A DNA stretch of 64,000 nt, taken from Theristus sp. LFF4_11 (Eukaryota > Nematoda > Chromadorea > Monhysterida > Xyalidae). Location: assembly GCA_030248135.1 (NCBI GenBank), contig JASANC010000641.1, forward strand, positions 62,001-126,000, given 5' to 3'. Each line of letters begins with the position of its first letter. Within the stretch, counting starts at the first letter, position 1. Both the position numbers and the translations under genes were made by a program. Positions 1 to 12,741 of this stretch are shown here, in pieces. A model generated the notes under the pieces. The model ran no database searches and had not been told where the DNA came from. It saw nothing but the letters and a program-made list of their open reading frames with translations.

Positions 1-3000
1 CAGGTGATACCTCTAAAAAGTCATTGAATTTCACGATAACAGCAGTACAATGTTGTGTAATTTCTGCAGTAAAAATGATTTCCATTCTACCATCAATCGA
101 GGGTGTCAACAACCGTCGAACAGCAGACGGATCAATTTCGTCAGCACCCAAGAACTCCGAGATGCGTCGATTGCTGACGACAAGTTGAATTGTGTAAGCA
201 GCCATGATCGGCAGCTCAAGCATCGGCCATCGCAGAAGATTCAACAGTGACAACGACACAAACGCAACTTGCGGCGTCAACGGACGACCAACGAGATAGA
301 CATACGCCGCAAATGAACTTGCCGCAACCTAGGAAAAACACTTTGAAAGTTGGAATTGAATAAAAAACTACACGCAACAAAAGTTAGCTTTCACTTACAA
401 AAAACGGCACGGTAAAAATGACGGCCGTTCCGACTACGGTTAAATATTGTATTTTTCGTGTGACATTCAGCTCGCGATCGCGGATTTCTTCAATCTACAG
501 GGTGTTTCAGAAGTAGTGGGTAGGTGTTTGACACGTTATTTCTCGAGTTGAGCTGAACCATATTCAATGAAATTTTAGACAGTTGTTCAGAAAAATTGAA
601 CTTAAATTTGTGCAAAATTTCAGAAAAATTCATTCACCTGCACATGAAAGACAGAGCAAAAACACACAAAAACATTGATTTCAACACGCAACTGGGAGTT
701 CTTGTTTGGCACCGGGTGAAACATTAGCTTGTATGCGGCCTAATAGTTGCATGCATGAATACGAAGTGTTTTTATACGATTTGTTTGTTTTTGCTTTTTT
801 ACATTTTTACCGGATTTTGGAACGTGCTAAACCAGCATGCATGCGCAAGAATGCGGCTTTGGCCGTGACGGATAGATGTAAGCGATGCATTGAGCCTCAT
901 GGTGGACACTTTGAGAAATTTGATTGTGTTGACTGTTGTCGTTGTTGTCGATGTTTGCTGTTATCGCCACACACGTTTTGAAGTGTTCGTTTGAATGTTT
1001 GCATGGAGTGTTGTCTTTTGTTGTCCGGTGGTATCGCGTGATCTGGTATTTTCTGGTCCATTTTTTGTGTTTTGTTCTGTTATTCTGTGCAGGTGAATGA
1101 ATTTCTCTGAAATTGCACAAATCTAAGTCGAAATTTTCTAAACAACTGTCTAAACTTTCAATGAATATGGTTCAACATAACTCGAGAAATAACGCGTCAA
1201 ACAACTACCCACTACTTCTGAAACATGCGTACACAAGAACAAAAAAGCAAAGAATTTTTGAAAACAAGTTAGAACTTTTTACGTCACTTGCCATTTGTTG
1301 GAGGCTTGGTTCCCAGGCGTAAAACTTATACACCTTGATGCCGTTCAACACCTCATTTAACAATTTCAGTCGTTCATCTTTTAATGCCATCAGCTGCTTC
1401 TGAAACACTATTTCCGTTATTTCAGAAAAACACACAAAACATAAATGAATAAGTGACGTTTACTTGGTATTTTTGCAGAAAACGAATGGCGAAATACGTT
1501 GGCACCAGTATGAAAACAATCGTCAAAAAACCGGCCAAAACAGCTGGTCCAAGTACCTTTGAAGTTTTTTTACTGGCCATGGATTGCGTCCAAAGAAAAC
1601 AATACAACGTGAAAGTAATAACAAAACAAGCCTACACAACACAACACAATTTACCCGCCACAAAAAGAAAATTCCAACAATTAGTTGCAACGGTGACGCC
1701 CAAATGAGCATCATGAACCAACTTATTCCTTGAAAATTTTGAACGTCCACAGACATTAAGTTCATAATTTCGCCAGACGATTTTTCCATTCGCGCTTCAT
1801 TTGATAACTTCAACGTCTTAAAACAAACATTTCAAAGTCTTCTGACTTCAAAGTACAGGAGAAAACGGAAAACTAAATAAAAACAAAAATCGAACTGATT
1901 TGTGCACGCGAACTTTTTCAAAGACTGCGCCAGTCAACATTGACGAGACTTGGATTCCCATTGTTTGAAGAATGAACGACTGAAAAAGTGTCGTTTTCAG
2001 ATATTTACCAAGTGGATTAAGCAAGTACTGCAAAATCAATAACACCTGGTTATGCTGCACCAATGATCCCAACAACGAACCAACGAACATCATCGCAGTC
2101 AGCGCATAACCATGCCAACGGAATGCTGACGGGTTTTCAACAAAAACAATCAACTCCCTGCAATCAACAACAAACCAAAAAACAATTGCAAGAAATTTTG
2201 AAACCCGTGTTCGGCTCGTGCACAATAACTTTTGGTGTTTTAAATTTTAGACTTGCCAATAAATTAAGAAAATGACGTCGCATATGACACAATCCTATGA
2301 AAACTAAAAAATCGCGCACAAAATGGCATAAAAATCACCCTGACAAACTTGAGAATTAGTGGATTCAGAAAACTGAGCGCGATAACGACTATGCGCAATA
2401 GCGCACATCCGAGCATTGTCCATTTGTTGATTTTTATTACATTCCACATCGCCGATTGACGATTATTTTTGTTATTCGTATTTTTGTTTTGTTCATTATT
2501 GCCAATAAATGGCATTGATTCCACCGCTTCTCTATTACTGTCTAACACCACTGAAGCCGACGGTTGTTTAATATTGGCAAAACCATTCTGCTGCACGTCG
2601 CTGTACGATATTGCAGAAATTGTTGTGATTTCCGATTGAGTCGAGCGACTTTTCAGTTGGTGAACTGCAAAACTTGCAAACAAATGGTTGTGGCGGGTTG
2701 ATTAATTGAACTAAAACTAACCATAAGGTTTCCAGATGGCGTGCCAAACGTTTATTAACGTTCCCATTTGGTCAACAACGTCCAATGGCCAGAGATCTTT
2801 GACTTCAACTGGCCGTTTGTAGCCCTGCCATACAAATGTGTTGAAGTACCAAAACGTCGCTTGGTTCAGGAATGAAGATTTCAGTTTAAGATTGCGGTTG
2901 ATTGGTAATTCCTAAAAAACAAACATTTTCATCGCAACTAAAAGTGAACTGAAGCATGAAACTGAAGCAAGAGTGATAGCAAATTAAAGTTCCAGAAACA

Positions 3001-3729
3001 AAACCAACTTGTTCAGTAAGCATTGCCGGTCGGTCAACAAAACAACTCATGACAGTTGAGGCGAAGATCAGAAGAAAATAAATGGTGAACAGCACAAGCT
3101 GTAAGCCGGACACGGTGTCGTACTGCAACAAAAAAATTACATTTGTTTTATTCCACCCAATAAAAACAGTTCAAAAGAATGACCAAATCTTAAAAAACTG
3201 ACATTTTTAATGAACGAGTATGCTCGCGGCAAAGCACAGACTGTCATTGCAATCCAAGTGAGACAGACGCAGCCGCTGGTCACAATTCCTTGTCTCTGGC
3301 AGATCAGCATCAATGCCAGCACCAGAGTCACTGTTGACATGCGACCAACTGGCTCGAGGAAAGCGCTCCAAGTGTTTGCAAGAATTACTTCATCAATGGC
3401 GATCGCTAATAGAACCAATAAAACTGAACAAGCGAGCACAAGTTTCACGACTAGCCAGCAGGATCTTGACAGTGGCGAACGTTTGGATTGACCCATAAAA
3501 CTGCTGTGCATAAAGACCGGCAAGAGAATGAGCAGCTGAATAGAGGGATACCACGCAAGTACGCTTTGTTGAAAGCAGTCGCTAAACTCTGGTGAACTGC
3601 TGTTCCAGAGTTGGTTGAAATGCTGTGCAAAAATTTAATTCGTATTTTTGGAATATTTACTTGACAAAAACTTTTAAAACAACGTTTAAAACTTACCAAA
3701 AACGAGTCTTTGCATAGATGTTTCATCAT
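1..3729 (-). CDS. ABCC1-like: ABCC-family (MRP1-like) transporter, 5' part, 12 exons, cut by window edge
   Basis: Exons, in transcription order on the minus strand: 3697-3729, 3203-3622, 3009-3122, 2722-2911, 2345-2664, 2046-2153, 1914-1979, 1655-1816, 1464-1556, 1283-1399, 399-494, 1-328. All junctions are GT-AG and in phase, giving 682 codons before the edge. The product should be a plasma or organelle membrane ATP-driven exporter of conjugated anions. Seen: the MRP1-type N-terminal TMD0 (LWNSSSPEFSDCF, then a long hydrophobic exon 2), the L0 linker and TMD1, with family motifs SSGEIMNLMSVDVQ and LLNEVLNGIKVYKFYAWE. The TMD0 makes it a long MRP (ABCC1/2/3/6 type) rather than a short ABCC4. 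The Walker motifs would lie left of the window. The start is the first of two adjacent ATGs at 3729; an 11-codon first exon is normal for this family. A 66-nt intron (1980-2045) is a multiple of three and open, so retention would insert 22 residues. Confidence 0.93.
503..1225. mobile_element. Non-autonomous inverted-repeat element inside ABCC intron 10
   Basis: The two ends are inverted repeats of about 143 bp (503-645 and 1086-1225), beginning TGTTTCAGAAGTAGTGGG on each side and about 85-90 percent identical by eye. The 440-bp middle has no supportable coding sequence. It fills most of a 788-nt ABCC intron; without it the intron would be about 65 nt, the usual size in this gene. I could not identify a clear target-site duplication, so the superfamily is open. 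Both arms have drifted, so it is not a very recent insertion. Confidence 0.75.
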
Positions 3730-4319
3730 TATTTGTGCAATTGTGTTTCTGATTTGCAATAATGCCTGAAAATGTGAAATTTCGAAAAAATTCAAAGAAC
3801 AAACAACTTTTCATGTAAACATACTGTAAAAAATTCATGTAAAAACGACCAGCAAGACAACACAATATGCACTTTCCAATTTGTTGTCCAAACAGAAACA
3901 GAAGCGTTTGCTTTCCTAGTGAAAGCAGTGCGGTTCGCACAAAATATTTTGCAATATTACTTGCAGCAGTAACCTTGGTGATGCTTAACTCAAAACGTTG
4001 AAATCTTGCGAAATAAAAAATAAGACAATGTTGTTGAGGACTGAACGTTGAAAACACCTCCTATGCGGAAGACTGAATAGTCAAATGGCGCTTCTTGCAC
4101 AATCTTATGCAACGTTTGCGTTGCTCGAATTATTTTTTGTGTGTCAATTCCGATATGACTAAAATGCGCCCAATTGGCAAGCAACGCAACACACACGGTC
4201 CTAGTTTGATTTTCTGTTAGACATGATGTTTCACATTTTCAAGTTTTCATCGAGCCAGCTGTGCATTTATTCGCGATACGCATCTGCTGCTGAAAGCCAT
4301 TCATTGATCAGCTTTAACC
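3730..4319. other. 5' flank of the ABCC gene
   Basis: About 590 bp of AT-rich DNA upstream of the first ABCC ATG. It should hold the promoter and any 5' UTR, but I see no convincing TATA or initiator and no coding sequence. Short open frames on both strands lack any family resemblance. Confidence 0.4.
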
Positions 4320-4992
4320 CAGGGTTGTTACAAAAAACGAATGTCGTCATTTTTGTTTTTTTTGTTTTTTTTTTAATTTTGAAATACCAAGTTGTGCCAA
4401 ATCAAACCGCGAGTCAAAAGAACCACATTTGATGTGCAAACGTCTCCCGAATGATTTCCATATGGCGGCACTTTCCAGATTTTGTTTTGGTGACTTTATT
4501 TACCTCTTTTCCAAACCGATATCATGCCTCTTCTTAGTTTTAACTCTCAAAACGCCACTAATTGTCCCACAGCTCAACTATAAAACAGCTCTTTCCTACC
4601 GGTACCGGCTTAAAATTCGATCAATCATTATGATGACGACGTCACAGGACACGAAACAGCAATCAAAGTTGCGCTTGCAGACGGTACAGTTGGGACGCTA
4701 AGAATTCACAATGAGAATCAAATGTCATCTTGGCAGCATCGGAAATGTTAAGCCAAGGTTTGCGACGCTCAAAACCTTTATTCCAAAAGGTATTCAAGCA
4801 TGAATCAAGTGATAAAACGGTCCTGCTGACGGTTTTGCTAGGTAATGTCAAAGAAAATTTTTTTAAACTTTCCAAAAATTATGCCAAAAATGACGCTTTC
4901 AGAGCATATTGGGGAAAATTTTTGAATTTTTAAAATCAATTGGCATTTTTGTTTCATTTAATGAAAAAAACGGTTTTTGTTTAACAGCCCAA
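4320..4992. mobile_element. hAT-type non-autonomous element, copy A
   Basis: The left end reads AGGGTTGTTACAAAAAACG and the right end is its imperfect complement (GTTTTTGTTTAACAGCCC). Flanks are CTTTAACC (4312-4319) and CTTGAACC (4993-5000), a 7 of 8 match to an 8-bp target duplication, as expected for hAT. The interior (about 4590-4930) resembles parts of two other elements in this window, at 27280-27760 and 30280-30640. It carries only a decayed open frame and no transposase domain. Confidence 0.65.
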
Positions 4993-5002
4993 CTTGAACC
5001 TA

Positions 5003-5465
5003 CCGTATAATCTCCAATAAACCCCCATGGGGGGTTAATACGTCAGCGACTTTTAGGGTTGGGGGTTTATTGGTGGGGGGGGGATTATTAGTCGGGGGGG
5101 ATTATTGGTGGGGGGGGGGGGTATTTACAAGCAAATTTTAGGGGTGGGTTTACTGAAAAATAGCAAAAATACCTTGCATGGCAGGCAAGAAAGTCGCAGA
5201 AACTTCTACTCTACATAGAAATTTCCTTTTATAACAGCCTTTTGTAATGAAATTACTATTAACTCATCCATTTGGGGTTTTTGGTAGCACAATTTCATCA
5301 TTTTCACTGCAACCAGCCACTGAATTCGCTGGGTATGTGTTTCAAACAGGTTTCCAAAAATCCCCCATGGGGGATTATTTGTGGGGGGGGGGGGATTATT
5401 CGGAAACTTGTCTTGGGGGTGGGGGTTAATGGTGGGGGGGGGTTTAATGGGGGTAATACGGTATT
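5003..5465. repeat. G-rich dispersed repeat, copy 1
   Basis: Runs of 7-11 G alternate with ATTATT/TTTATTGG spacers and an ACCCCCATGGGG palindrome. The block starts CCGTATAATC and contains GCAAAAATACCTTGCATGGC followed by a CGCAGAAACTTCTACT segment. The same ordered segments recur at 11082-11290, so this is a dispersed repeat and not chance G-richness. The many G-runs could fold as G-quadruplexes. Confidence 0.7.
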
Positions 5466-5482
5466 ATCTTTTCTTTAAGAAT

Positions 5483-5710
5483 GCGGTTGTAGAGACGTGA
5501 AAGGAAACTATAGATAGTTTCAATTTTTATGTGGTAATTCAGAATAGCCTAAGTGACCCGGTCTTATAAAAAGGTCTCGGATCATTTTACCAATTTTGAA
5601 TTCCCGCGTCGTGCATGAGACTGCTTACCCATCTATGCGCGCATCGAGTCCCGGGACCAAAATAAAAAATCATACATCCAATTTTGTTTCTTAATCCGAT
5701 GAAAATTTGA
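5483..5710. repeat. Dispersed repeat, SINE-sized, copy 1
   Basis: Matches 13567-13760 over about 200 bp in the same orientation. Shared blocks include TTTATGTGG.AATTC, TTTTGAATTCC-like, TGC/CGCGTCGT.CATGA.ACTG and a 3' AATAAAA.ATCATACA. Identity looks like 70-75 percent, so both copies are old. Size and single orientation suggest a SINE, but I could not identify a convincing A/B box pair. Confidence 0.5.
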
Positions 5711-6615
5711 TATCATTTGTTTTGGATATCAATCAATAAATTTGAATAACCACGGATGGCCGTGAAAACAGTTCACAAGCACAACGAACTGTTTCCTGTT
5801 TCATTTTTTGTTTCAAAAAATTAGAATTTATTTCCCACTATGATGTTCACCAAACTCTGTTACACTGGATAAATGTTGCCATGTTATGTTACCGTATGGG
5901 ATGGGGGGATGGGGTATATTTTTTGACCCTTGTTGAACAAAAAACTACCTCACGGTTTTTGAAAATTGCTTTCTTCATGTGTTTTGTTTATTATTTTGCA
6001 TTCAGCGTCAGCCAGCCTTGTGAGAAGCCCATGATTAGCTTGTGAATAGCTCTGACGCAATTGGCTGAGTGTGATCAACTCAACGTCCATTGACTCATAA
6101 CCACAATCTAAATAAATGCCGAAATCGAATCCAAAAGAAGCCACGAAATGCTGTCAATTTTTATCCCACAGCAAGTATCATATTAATAGCAGTGGTATGA
6201 CATAAATTTGGCATAATTTTGACCTTCTTGACTTTAGAAAATTTTTAAAACATAAATTTTAGCTTTTTGAAATACAGTGCTAAAATGGATAAATTCAGAT
6301 CACATTCGGCTGTATGAACTATACAGCTGGCAAAACAAGGCAACAACTAGAACTGAATTTAAGAATAACAACAATTATTACGATAAACTTCATTTTTTCA
6401 TTCGAGTGTGGCAACTTCAATTCACGGTAAGCTGAAACTAAAAGTATAAACAATTGTAATTCACAAATTTAAAAACACATGACTTAATTTTAAAAAGTCC
6501 ACTTTTTCACTGAAACCGTAACTACAATGTAGGTATGTAGCGTACTGTGGACAATCGACACATGTAAAGCTTAGTTATTTAAAATTTCTGCAATGAATGT
6601 TCAAGTTTCAAAAAT
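5711..6615. other. 3' flank of the LMO gene
   Basis: Non-coding, AT-rich, no repeat recognised. It should contain the LMO 3' UTR. On the minus strand an AATAAA lies at 5987-5992, about 620 nt after the LMO stop; it is a candidate polyadenylation signal only because of its position. Confidence 0.4.
5987..5992 (-). promoter_or_regulatory. Candidate polyadenylation signal for LMO
   Basis: AATAAA on the minus strand, downstream of the LMO stop at 6616-6618. The hexamer is common in AT-rich DNA, so confidence is low. Other copies exist nearby, for example at about 5828. Confidence 0.25.
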
Positions 6616-9600
6616 TCATCTTGTGGCGACGGACGGAGGATGCATCTGCAAATGAAAAAACGTTTTCTGAAACGTAATAGTTAGGTAATTTTGTTTAGTC
6701 ATAAAAACCTTGCGAGACGTACGTAGGTAATATCGATGCATTTACCTGTTTATTGATGTGTTCTTTGAGCTGTGCCAGGTTATTGTAGTTGTTGTTATTG
6801 TTGTTGAACATCTGCGCAAACACCATGCGCTCGTTGTAGTCGTACTGGCAAAGGATCTTGTTGTCGCACAGGTAGAACTGGTCACCGACGCAAAATCTAT
6901 GCACGTTGCCACTTTTTAGAAGGTTACGTTTTGAAATAAAAAACGGCCGACGATTAATGAATGAATGTAGCACAGACGAACGAACCGATGACTACACTCT
7001 TGGCACGCGAAGCAATTCAGATGGTAGACGTTGTTGCGGGCGCGCATCACCATCTCGAACGCTGGAATGTTCTTGTTGCACGCGCTGCAGACGCCCGTCA
7101 GACCAAACAGACGCAGGTAGTCCTGTCGGCAGAGCAGCATGTTCTGCTTGAAGTACAACGTTGAGCCGAGCTCGCCCAGTCGACACTGGCACGCGACGCA
7201 CTGAGCAATACGATCGAATCGATTCGCTTTCACCATCAACAACGCAGCAAATCATCCATTTGAGAAAAAAACTTTAGAAATGAAAGCTGCCCGCGCAGCC
7301 AGGAACAAACCCTGAGACAGTCCTCGTGCCAGTATTTGCCGATCGCCTCGAGCAAATATTTGTCAGTGATTTTACAGTTGCACGACGCACAGACGGCCGG
7401 CTGCGGCTCGCCGATGGCGACACTGGTGCTCTCGTATTTGGTGGACATTTTGAGGCCAGCAGGAGGCGCGTGCGATGGGGGCGGAGCAGCACCTGCAGAG
7501 GTGCACGGCCCAACGAGACTGTCGGTCGCTGAACGCATCTGACTGAAATGTGATGGCACTGCACAGAAAACACCACGGACACACGAAACAGCACAGAGTG
7601 ACTGACGCAGACGTCGCCGTGCTGCTCAGTGGCGGGCGGCTGACGAACGGAGCCTGGTCCTCTGGCATGCTCGCACCAGCGACCACCATGGAAGCACTGC
7701 TCGCCTCGGGCATGATCTCAACTGACGACCTCACCGTGTCGTTATTCGCTGCAATTTTGCATTTCATCGATGGACGCTTTGATGCCATGAGTCAACAAAT
7801 TTGGGTAGGCCACCCAACCAGCAGCTTGTCGTAAACGATCACCGCACAATATTGCAAGAGCACAGCAGTTTTCGTGAACAGTTCGGACACATGGTCGTAT
7901 ACTAGATGAACCTCAGAATGATTTTCCATCCCATCACAACGCCTAACCGTGCAAGGATCAAGAGTTGAAAACAACAACCAACTACATGAACTAATTGCAT
8001 AAGTGTATGCTCTTTTGTTATCGTCAATGTCAACATGTGATTGTTTTTATTGTGCGCTTCAGGATTTTTATAAGGATAAGGATTATTGATGGATGATCGC
8101 AATCAAGATGCGCGCATTAGCGCCAGAAACGTAAATGAGCGCTGATGCTATTACGCTAATAGAGCCTGCAACAAAAACTAAAGTGCTCCATTGCACTTGA
8201 TATTTATTCTGTATTTCTACTAATGCACCCAGGCCAATAAATACATAGTATTGCTGAAAATAACAATATCAAAAGTTCCAATTTGTACCAATGACGCATT
8301 TGCCGGGTACACCAAAGCATGCGCACCGTTCACTATAATTAATTTCGCAGGCTGGCACCGCGTTGAGCCATCATCCGCGTTCCAGAACTGCAATTTAGCA
8401 TTAACCGCTGATAAATTAGCAATTAACGCTGTACTGATGTTCCCTGCTCAGGCTCAGCCATTAATTTATGCTCTGACTTTAAGCCGTGTTCATATACAAA
8501 GGACAGCATGCCAATTCAAACAAATGCAACAAACACAACACAAGCGGTGGTGCTGTAATGGAGCATGTGGAAATGACGCAGACAAGTTCAGTTTGCAGTT
8601 ACATTGATTCTCAGCCAAATGTAGCTCATTCGGTTTTGTCGACTTTACAATCCAGTCAACACGGACCTAACTTTGAACATCAATTTTTGGTGGTGTGAAC
8701 GGTTGAAAGACAAACTTTGTGAAGCGCAAATTTCAATTGAAAACAAACAGCAACGGAAGCAATCAATGGCGAACTGAGCGACAGGCTCGGCAAGCAGCAG
8801 CAGCGGATGTGTGCTCGTGTGGCAATCAAGCTTGCACGCAATCACACGCGTGCAGCAAAATGAAATGCAATGATTGAAACCCGACAATGAGAAACGAGGC
8901 ACGCTCTGTAAAATCAACAGAAGTACACCAAACTTATGTGGGCGCCCGAACACAAACACAACAATTGGATTTCATTTGTGAAACTCAGTAGCGCGCGCGT
9001 GAAAACAAGAAAAGAAAACAGACAGACACAACTGACGGCTGCTGCTGGTTGCTGCCAAATTGGCTGATCGTGTATGCAGATAGAAATTGCATTGAATAAA
9101 TTGCACAGCAGTGAGAAGTCACGCAAATCAGACAATCAAACCGAGACAAACGCACACAGGCAGCGCACGCCCGCCGAATTCGCTAACGAATCACAATCAA
9201 GCAACTTGCCAGACGCACGACGACCACCGAACGCATGCATGCGAGTGTGCGTTGCTGATCACTGGTCACCCCACGCCTCACTCAGCACGCACACATGCCA
9301 AGTTCAAATGGTGTCATTCAGAATAGGCCCGTTGAAACTTTCAATATTGAACTCGAGAAAAACGATTATTTGAAAAAGGGCGGTGCGCGGCGACAAGGAA
9401 TGCGCTAGATTGAAAACTGGTTTCTGTGTACCTAAAGTTTTAATAGCCGCTATTTAGTGCGTGCTAATGGGCGTTGCATTGTGTTAATGCGCGTCAATAA
9501 TGGACAGAGAGTTGATAAAAGGGGGGCACTTTGGATAAGATACATTGGTGGTGCTGGTGGCACCAAAAATCCTTTTACCATCAGCCGACCGGCATCTTAA

Positions 9601-12600
9601 GGATGGCTGTGCTCTTTTCAGAGTGTCTGTCTACATTTAAATATTACCGCTGAAATGCAGCGCAAAGAAATATGGCCACTCTTAATGCGCGCGTATCGCT
9701 GCGTTTCAGCGACAGCAATGCAACGAATAATATTATGCCAGCATATATTCAGGAGAGTGATAAAGACGTGGAGGCAAGTCCATTTTGGTAATGGTTTATT
9801 CACAGAGTACAGATATTCGGATATGTCTGTAGATTTGCCATTACCAAACTGTTCCAAGTAGTGTCCTACATTGTATGTATGGCGACTATTTTACAAGTAA
9901 ATGTACAGAGGAGTAAATGCAATATTGCACTTTAAAAAGCTGATGCTTGAATCAGGAGCACATTTCCACATCATGGAGTGCACACAAACGCTGGGCTGTG
10001 CATTTGTGCAATAAGGATAATGCAGCACTAAATAATAAACAAACTCCACTTAAACCGTCGATTACTCTGATTATTTGCGTCCATTACATTCGATGCAATT
10101 ATTTTCATTTATTCAATCGACAACAAAACTGTGCTCCTGTACTGGTTCCACTCAACTTAGTCATTTTTTAATCAACTCTCAATCAGCACGTTGGTTCTGT
10201 GCAACTTCTATAGACTCGTTTGTTAACATAAAAGTAAATATAATAGTGAGCGTTAGCGCAAATGAGAATTGCAACAACAGTGCTGGTTAATCAAAGTACT
10301 GAACTGAGTGAGTACGATTGAAACCAATACGCACTTGCACAGTGGATCAAAGTTTCTGATTGAAGCTGAGGGATAAGTCGTGGTAAACTTGCAGAGTTGC
10401 ATCTGCTATTGGCTGTACAGCGGCGCACAAGTGCTCCAATCAACTTTCCATTGGCAATGTAATAAAAATAAACTTCATTCAATTGGCGAGCACAAATTTC
10501 GAAAAACTTGTTCGTGTGGTGTGTGTGGTGACTTTTAACAATCGCCAAGAAAATGAATAAATGGATAATGAAATGATAATAATAAATGATTTGATGATTA
10601 CGCAACAAATGTGTATGGGCGCTGGCGCAAATTTCTCGTCCGTTTTCACATGTGCAACTTCAGCAGAGACGGGTGCGCATCCTGTGTGTTCGTTTGGCTT
10701 GAATTGTTGTGCGGCATCACCGTGATTGTGATCTGCTCTGCTAAAATATTCGCAATCAAGTGCAGTTTGAAAATCACTGTTGGATTCTGCAATCAGCAGC
10801 AACAGCAGCAGCCTGATGTGCGCAATTTAGATGTGCCATAAATGCTGAAGGCACACTTCTTTCAATGAACACAAATAAGTTTCTCTATGCATTGCGAGCA
10901 TACAAACTTCACAGTTGAGGTTTTTTATAATTTCAACTTCACTATATTTATTACCCAAGAAATGAATGCAAACCGGCAAATGCACATTTATCCAAAGCTT
11001 TTCATCACCTATTTTTTTTTAATAGTAATAATGCATAGTGTTTTACACCAAGACGTGGCATACCACAGTTCAATTATACATACCGTATTACCCCCAATAA
11101 ACCCCCATGGGGATTAATACGTCAGCGACTTTTAGGGGTGGGGGTTTATTGGTGGGGGAGGGGGATTATTGGTGGGGGGGAGGGTTTATTTGCAAAAAAT
11201 TCTAGGGGTGGGGTTTTGTTGAAAAATGGCAAAAATACCTTGCATGGCAGGCAAGAAAGTCGCAGAAACTTCTACTTTTCACAGAGATTTTCACAGAAAA
11301 CTACAAAATTATAGATGAAAAAGATATTAAAATATGATTAAAAATACTGTTAACAGATGCATCCAAATAACAACAAGAATCAACAAGATCTCAACAGCGG
11401 TATGGCATGGAATCAAGGGAGCGGGGCCACCAACGATAAGGGTTGATTATGATTAGTATTTTCAAGTGCATCCCACTGTGTACTATCACTGTTGAAAGGT
11501 CAATTATTGGTGAAAAACTATGCAGAAATTCGATTTACAACCTGCCATATCTCATGGAATGCCCTTTCATAACAAGACGCTTATTTATTTTCACAGTTAT
11601 ATTTGGTCTGCTCAACAATGTCATTCAAGCAGACGGACACAAAACCCGAATTAATGATTAGAACTGCATTGGATGTTAGTGGGTGGCCATTAATCAGAGC
11701 ATCCGTGTGACGCTTGTTGCTGGAGTTGAATGCCCACGACGTGCACACAAATGCGCCATTTTGCACCAGTCCTCAACCAAGACCAACACAGACGCAAACC
11801 TTTCTGTGTGAATGACAGCTTTTTCATTAACCAAACAATGTAAAATATGATTATTAAAATTCGCTAGATAATAACAAATGGGCACCGTGCGTGTGCGAGC
11901 AACACAACGCCAATTTTCCTACTGAAAGATATTGAACAGGTCTCTCTTTCTGCGTTCTATGTTTCAATTGCAATGCAACTTAGCCAGTAGTGGGTTGAGT
12001 GAATTTCGTGAACATAACTTATACTCTCCACAAGGTTTCGTTATGCCCGTTCTCTATGTGCCTAATTGCGAGCGAATTGAAGCAAACTTGGTTCTGGGGT
12101 GTCTAATCATTCGAAATGAGGTGTCAGTGGGGGAGGAGGTATAACAAATTGCAACGTGACACGGTCGGGCAGGCAATATTTCAATTCAGTTTAATCAACT
12201 CCGCCGCGAAAGAACTTGAGATTGAGAACTGCGCAAACATCTAGAAAATGAGTGGCACGTTGAAAATGGAAACGCAGCGAACGAGCAAAGCAAGTGAACG
12301 AGAGGCAGCACGGCTGCTCGGGGTGCATGTACCTGCGAAGTCGCTATCGGACGCAGCAGCGCCTGCGAGTGTCATCGAGCCGCAATCAGACACGCCCGAT
12401 GAGCAGCGACTCTCAGTGGCCGGTGCTCGCGCGTCACTGCGCCCAGTGAAAGCGCACCCCCGCGCCTCCACCATCAAGTCACCTCTGTTGTTAACAACGG
12501 TCGCCTCTTTGCCACTAGCTGCTGGTGTGCAGCAATTCTGATCACTGTATTGCGTATCGTCAAAAATTCGCCGCAAGTTATTGTTTATGTTCAGCGAGTG

Positions 12601-12741
12601 GGAAGAAATTGATGAAATCGGTGCGCGGTTTTGTTGGTGCTGGTGAGATGCAGCAGTGTTGTTGTTGATCAGGGTCGCTGGCGGTGGTGACGTTTGAACC
12701 TGCAGCAACTGATGCAACAGATGCGCGGACGATCGTCGCAT
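6616..12741 (-). CDS. LMO: LIM-only protein (LMO1/LMO3-rhombotin, Beadex-like)
   Basis: Exons: 12333-12741 (candidate 5' exon), 7311-7558, 6986-7200, 6746-6896, 6616-6645 (stop). All junctions are GT-AG and in phase; the total is about 350 aa. Two LIM domains are complete. LIM1 has CASC, WHEDC, CVAC and CRQDY, split over exons 2-3. LIM2 has CSAC, YHLNC, CQEC and CQYDY, split over exons 3-4. The block IPAFEMVMRARNNVYHLNCF is nearly invariant in LMO1-3. LMO proteins bind LDB1/Chip and bHLH-GATA complexes in the nucleus and do not contact DNA themselves. After LIM2 there is an Asn-run tail and a 9-codon last exon. The LIM exons are certain. The 5' exon is inferred from an open Gln/Asn/Ser-rich frame and a phase-1 donor (GCA-G/GTACAT) fitting the acceptor at 7558; an ATG at about 7538 could be used instead. 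Confidence 0.88.
7559..12332. other. Non-coding interval between LMO exons 1 and 2
   Basis: If the upstream exon is right, this is a 4.8 kb intron, far longer than other introns here. It is mostly single-copy sequence. The only repeat I recognise is the G-rich copy at 11082-11290. No open frame in it resembles a known family. Confidence 0.5.
11082..11290. repeat. G-rich dispersed repeat, copy 2
   Basis: Second copy of the 5003-5465 repeat. It begins ACCGTATTACCCCC, has the ACCCCCATGGGG palindrome, the AATACGTCAGCGACTTTTAG block, long G-runs, and ends with the GCAAAAATACCTTGCATGGC and CGCAGAAACTTCTACT segments. Its central G-run block is shorter than in copy 1. Confidence 0.7.
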
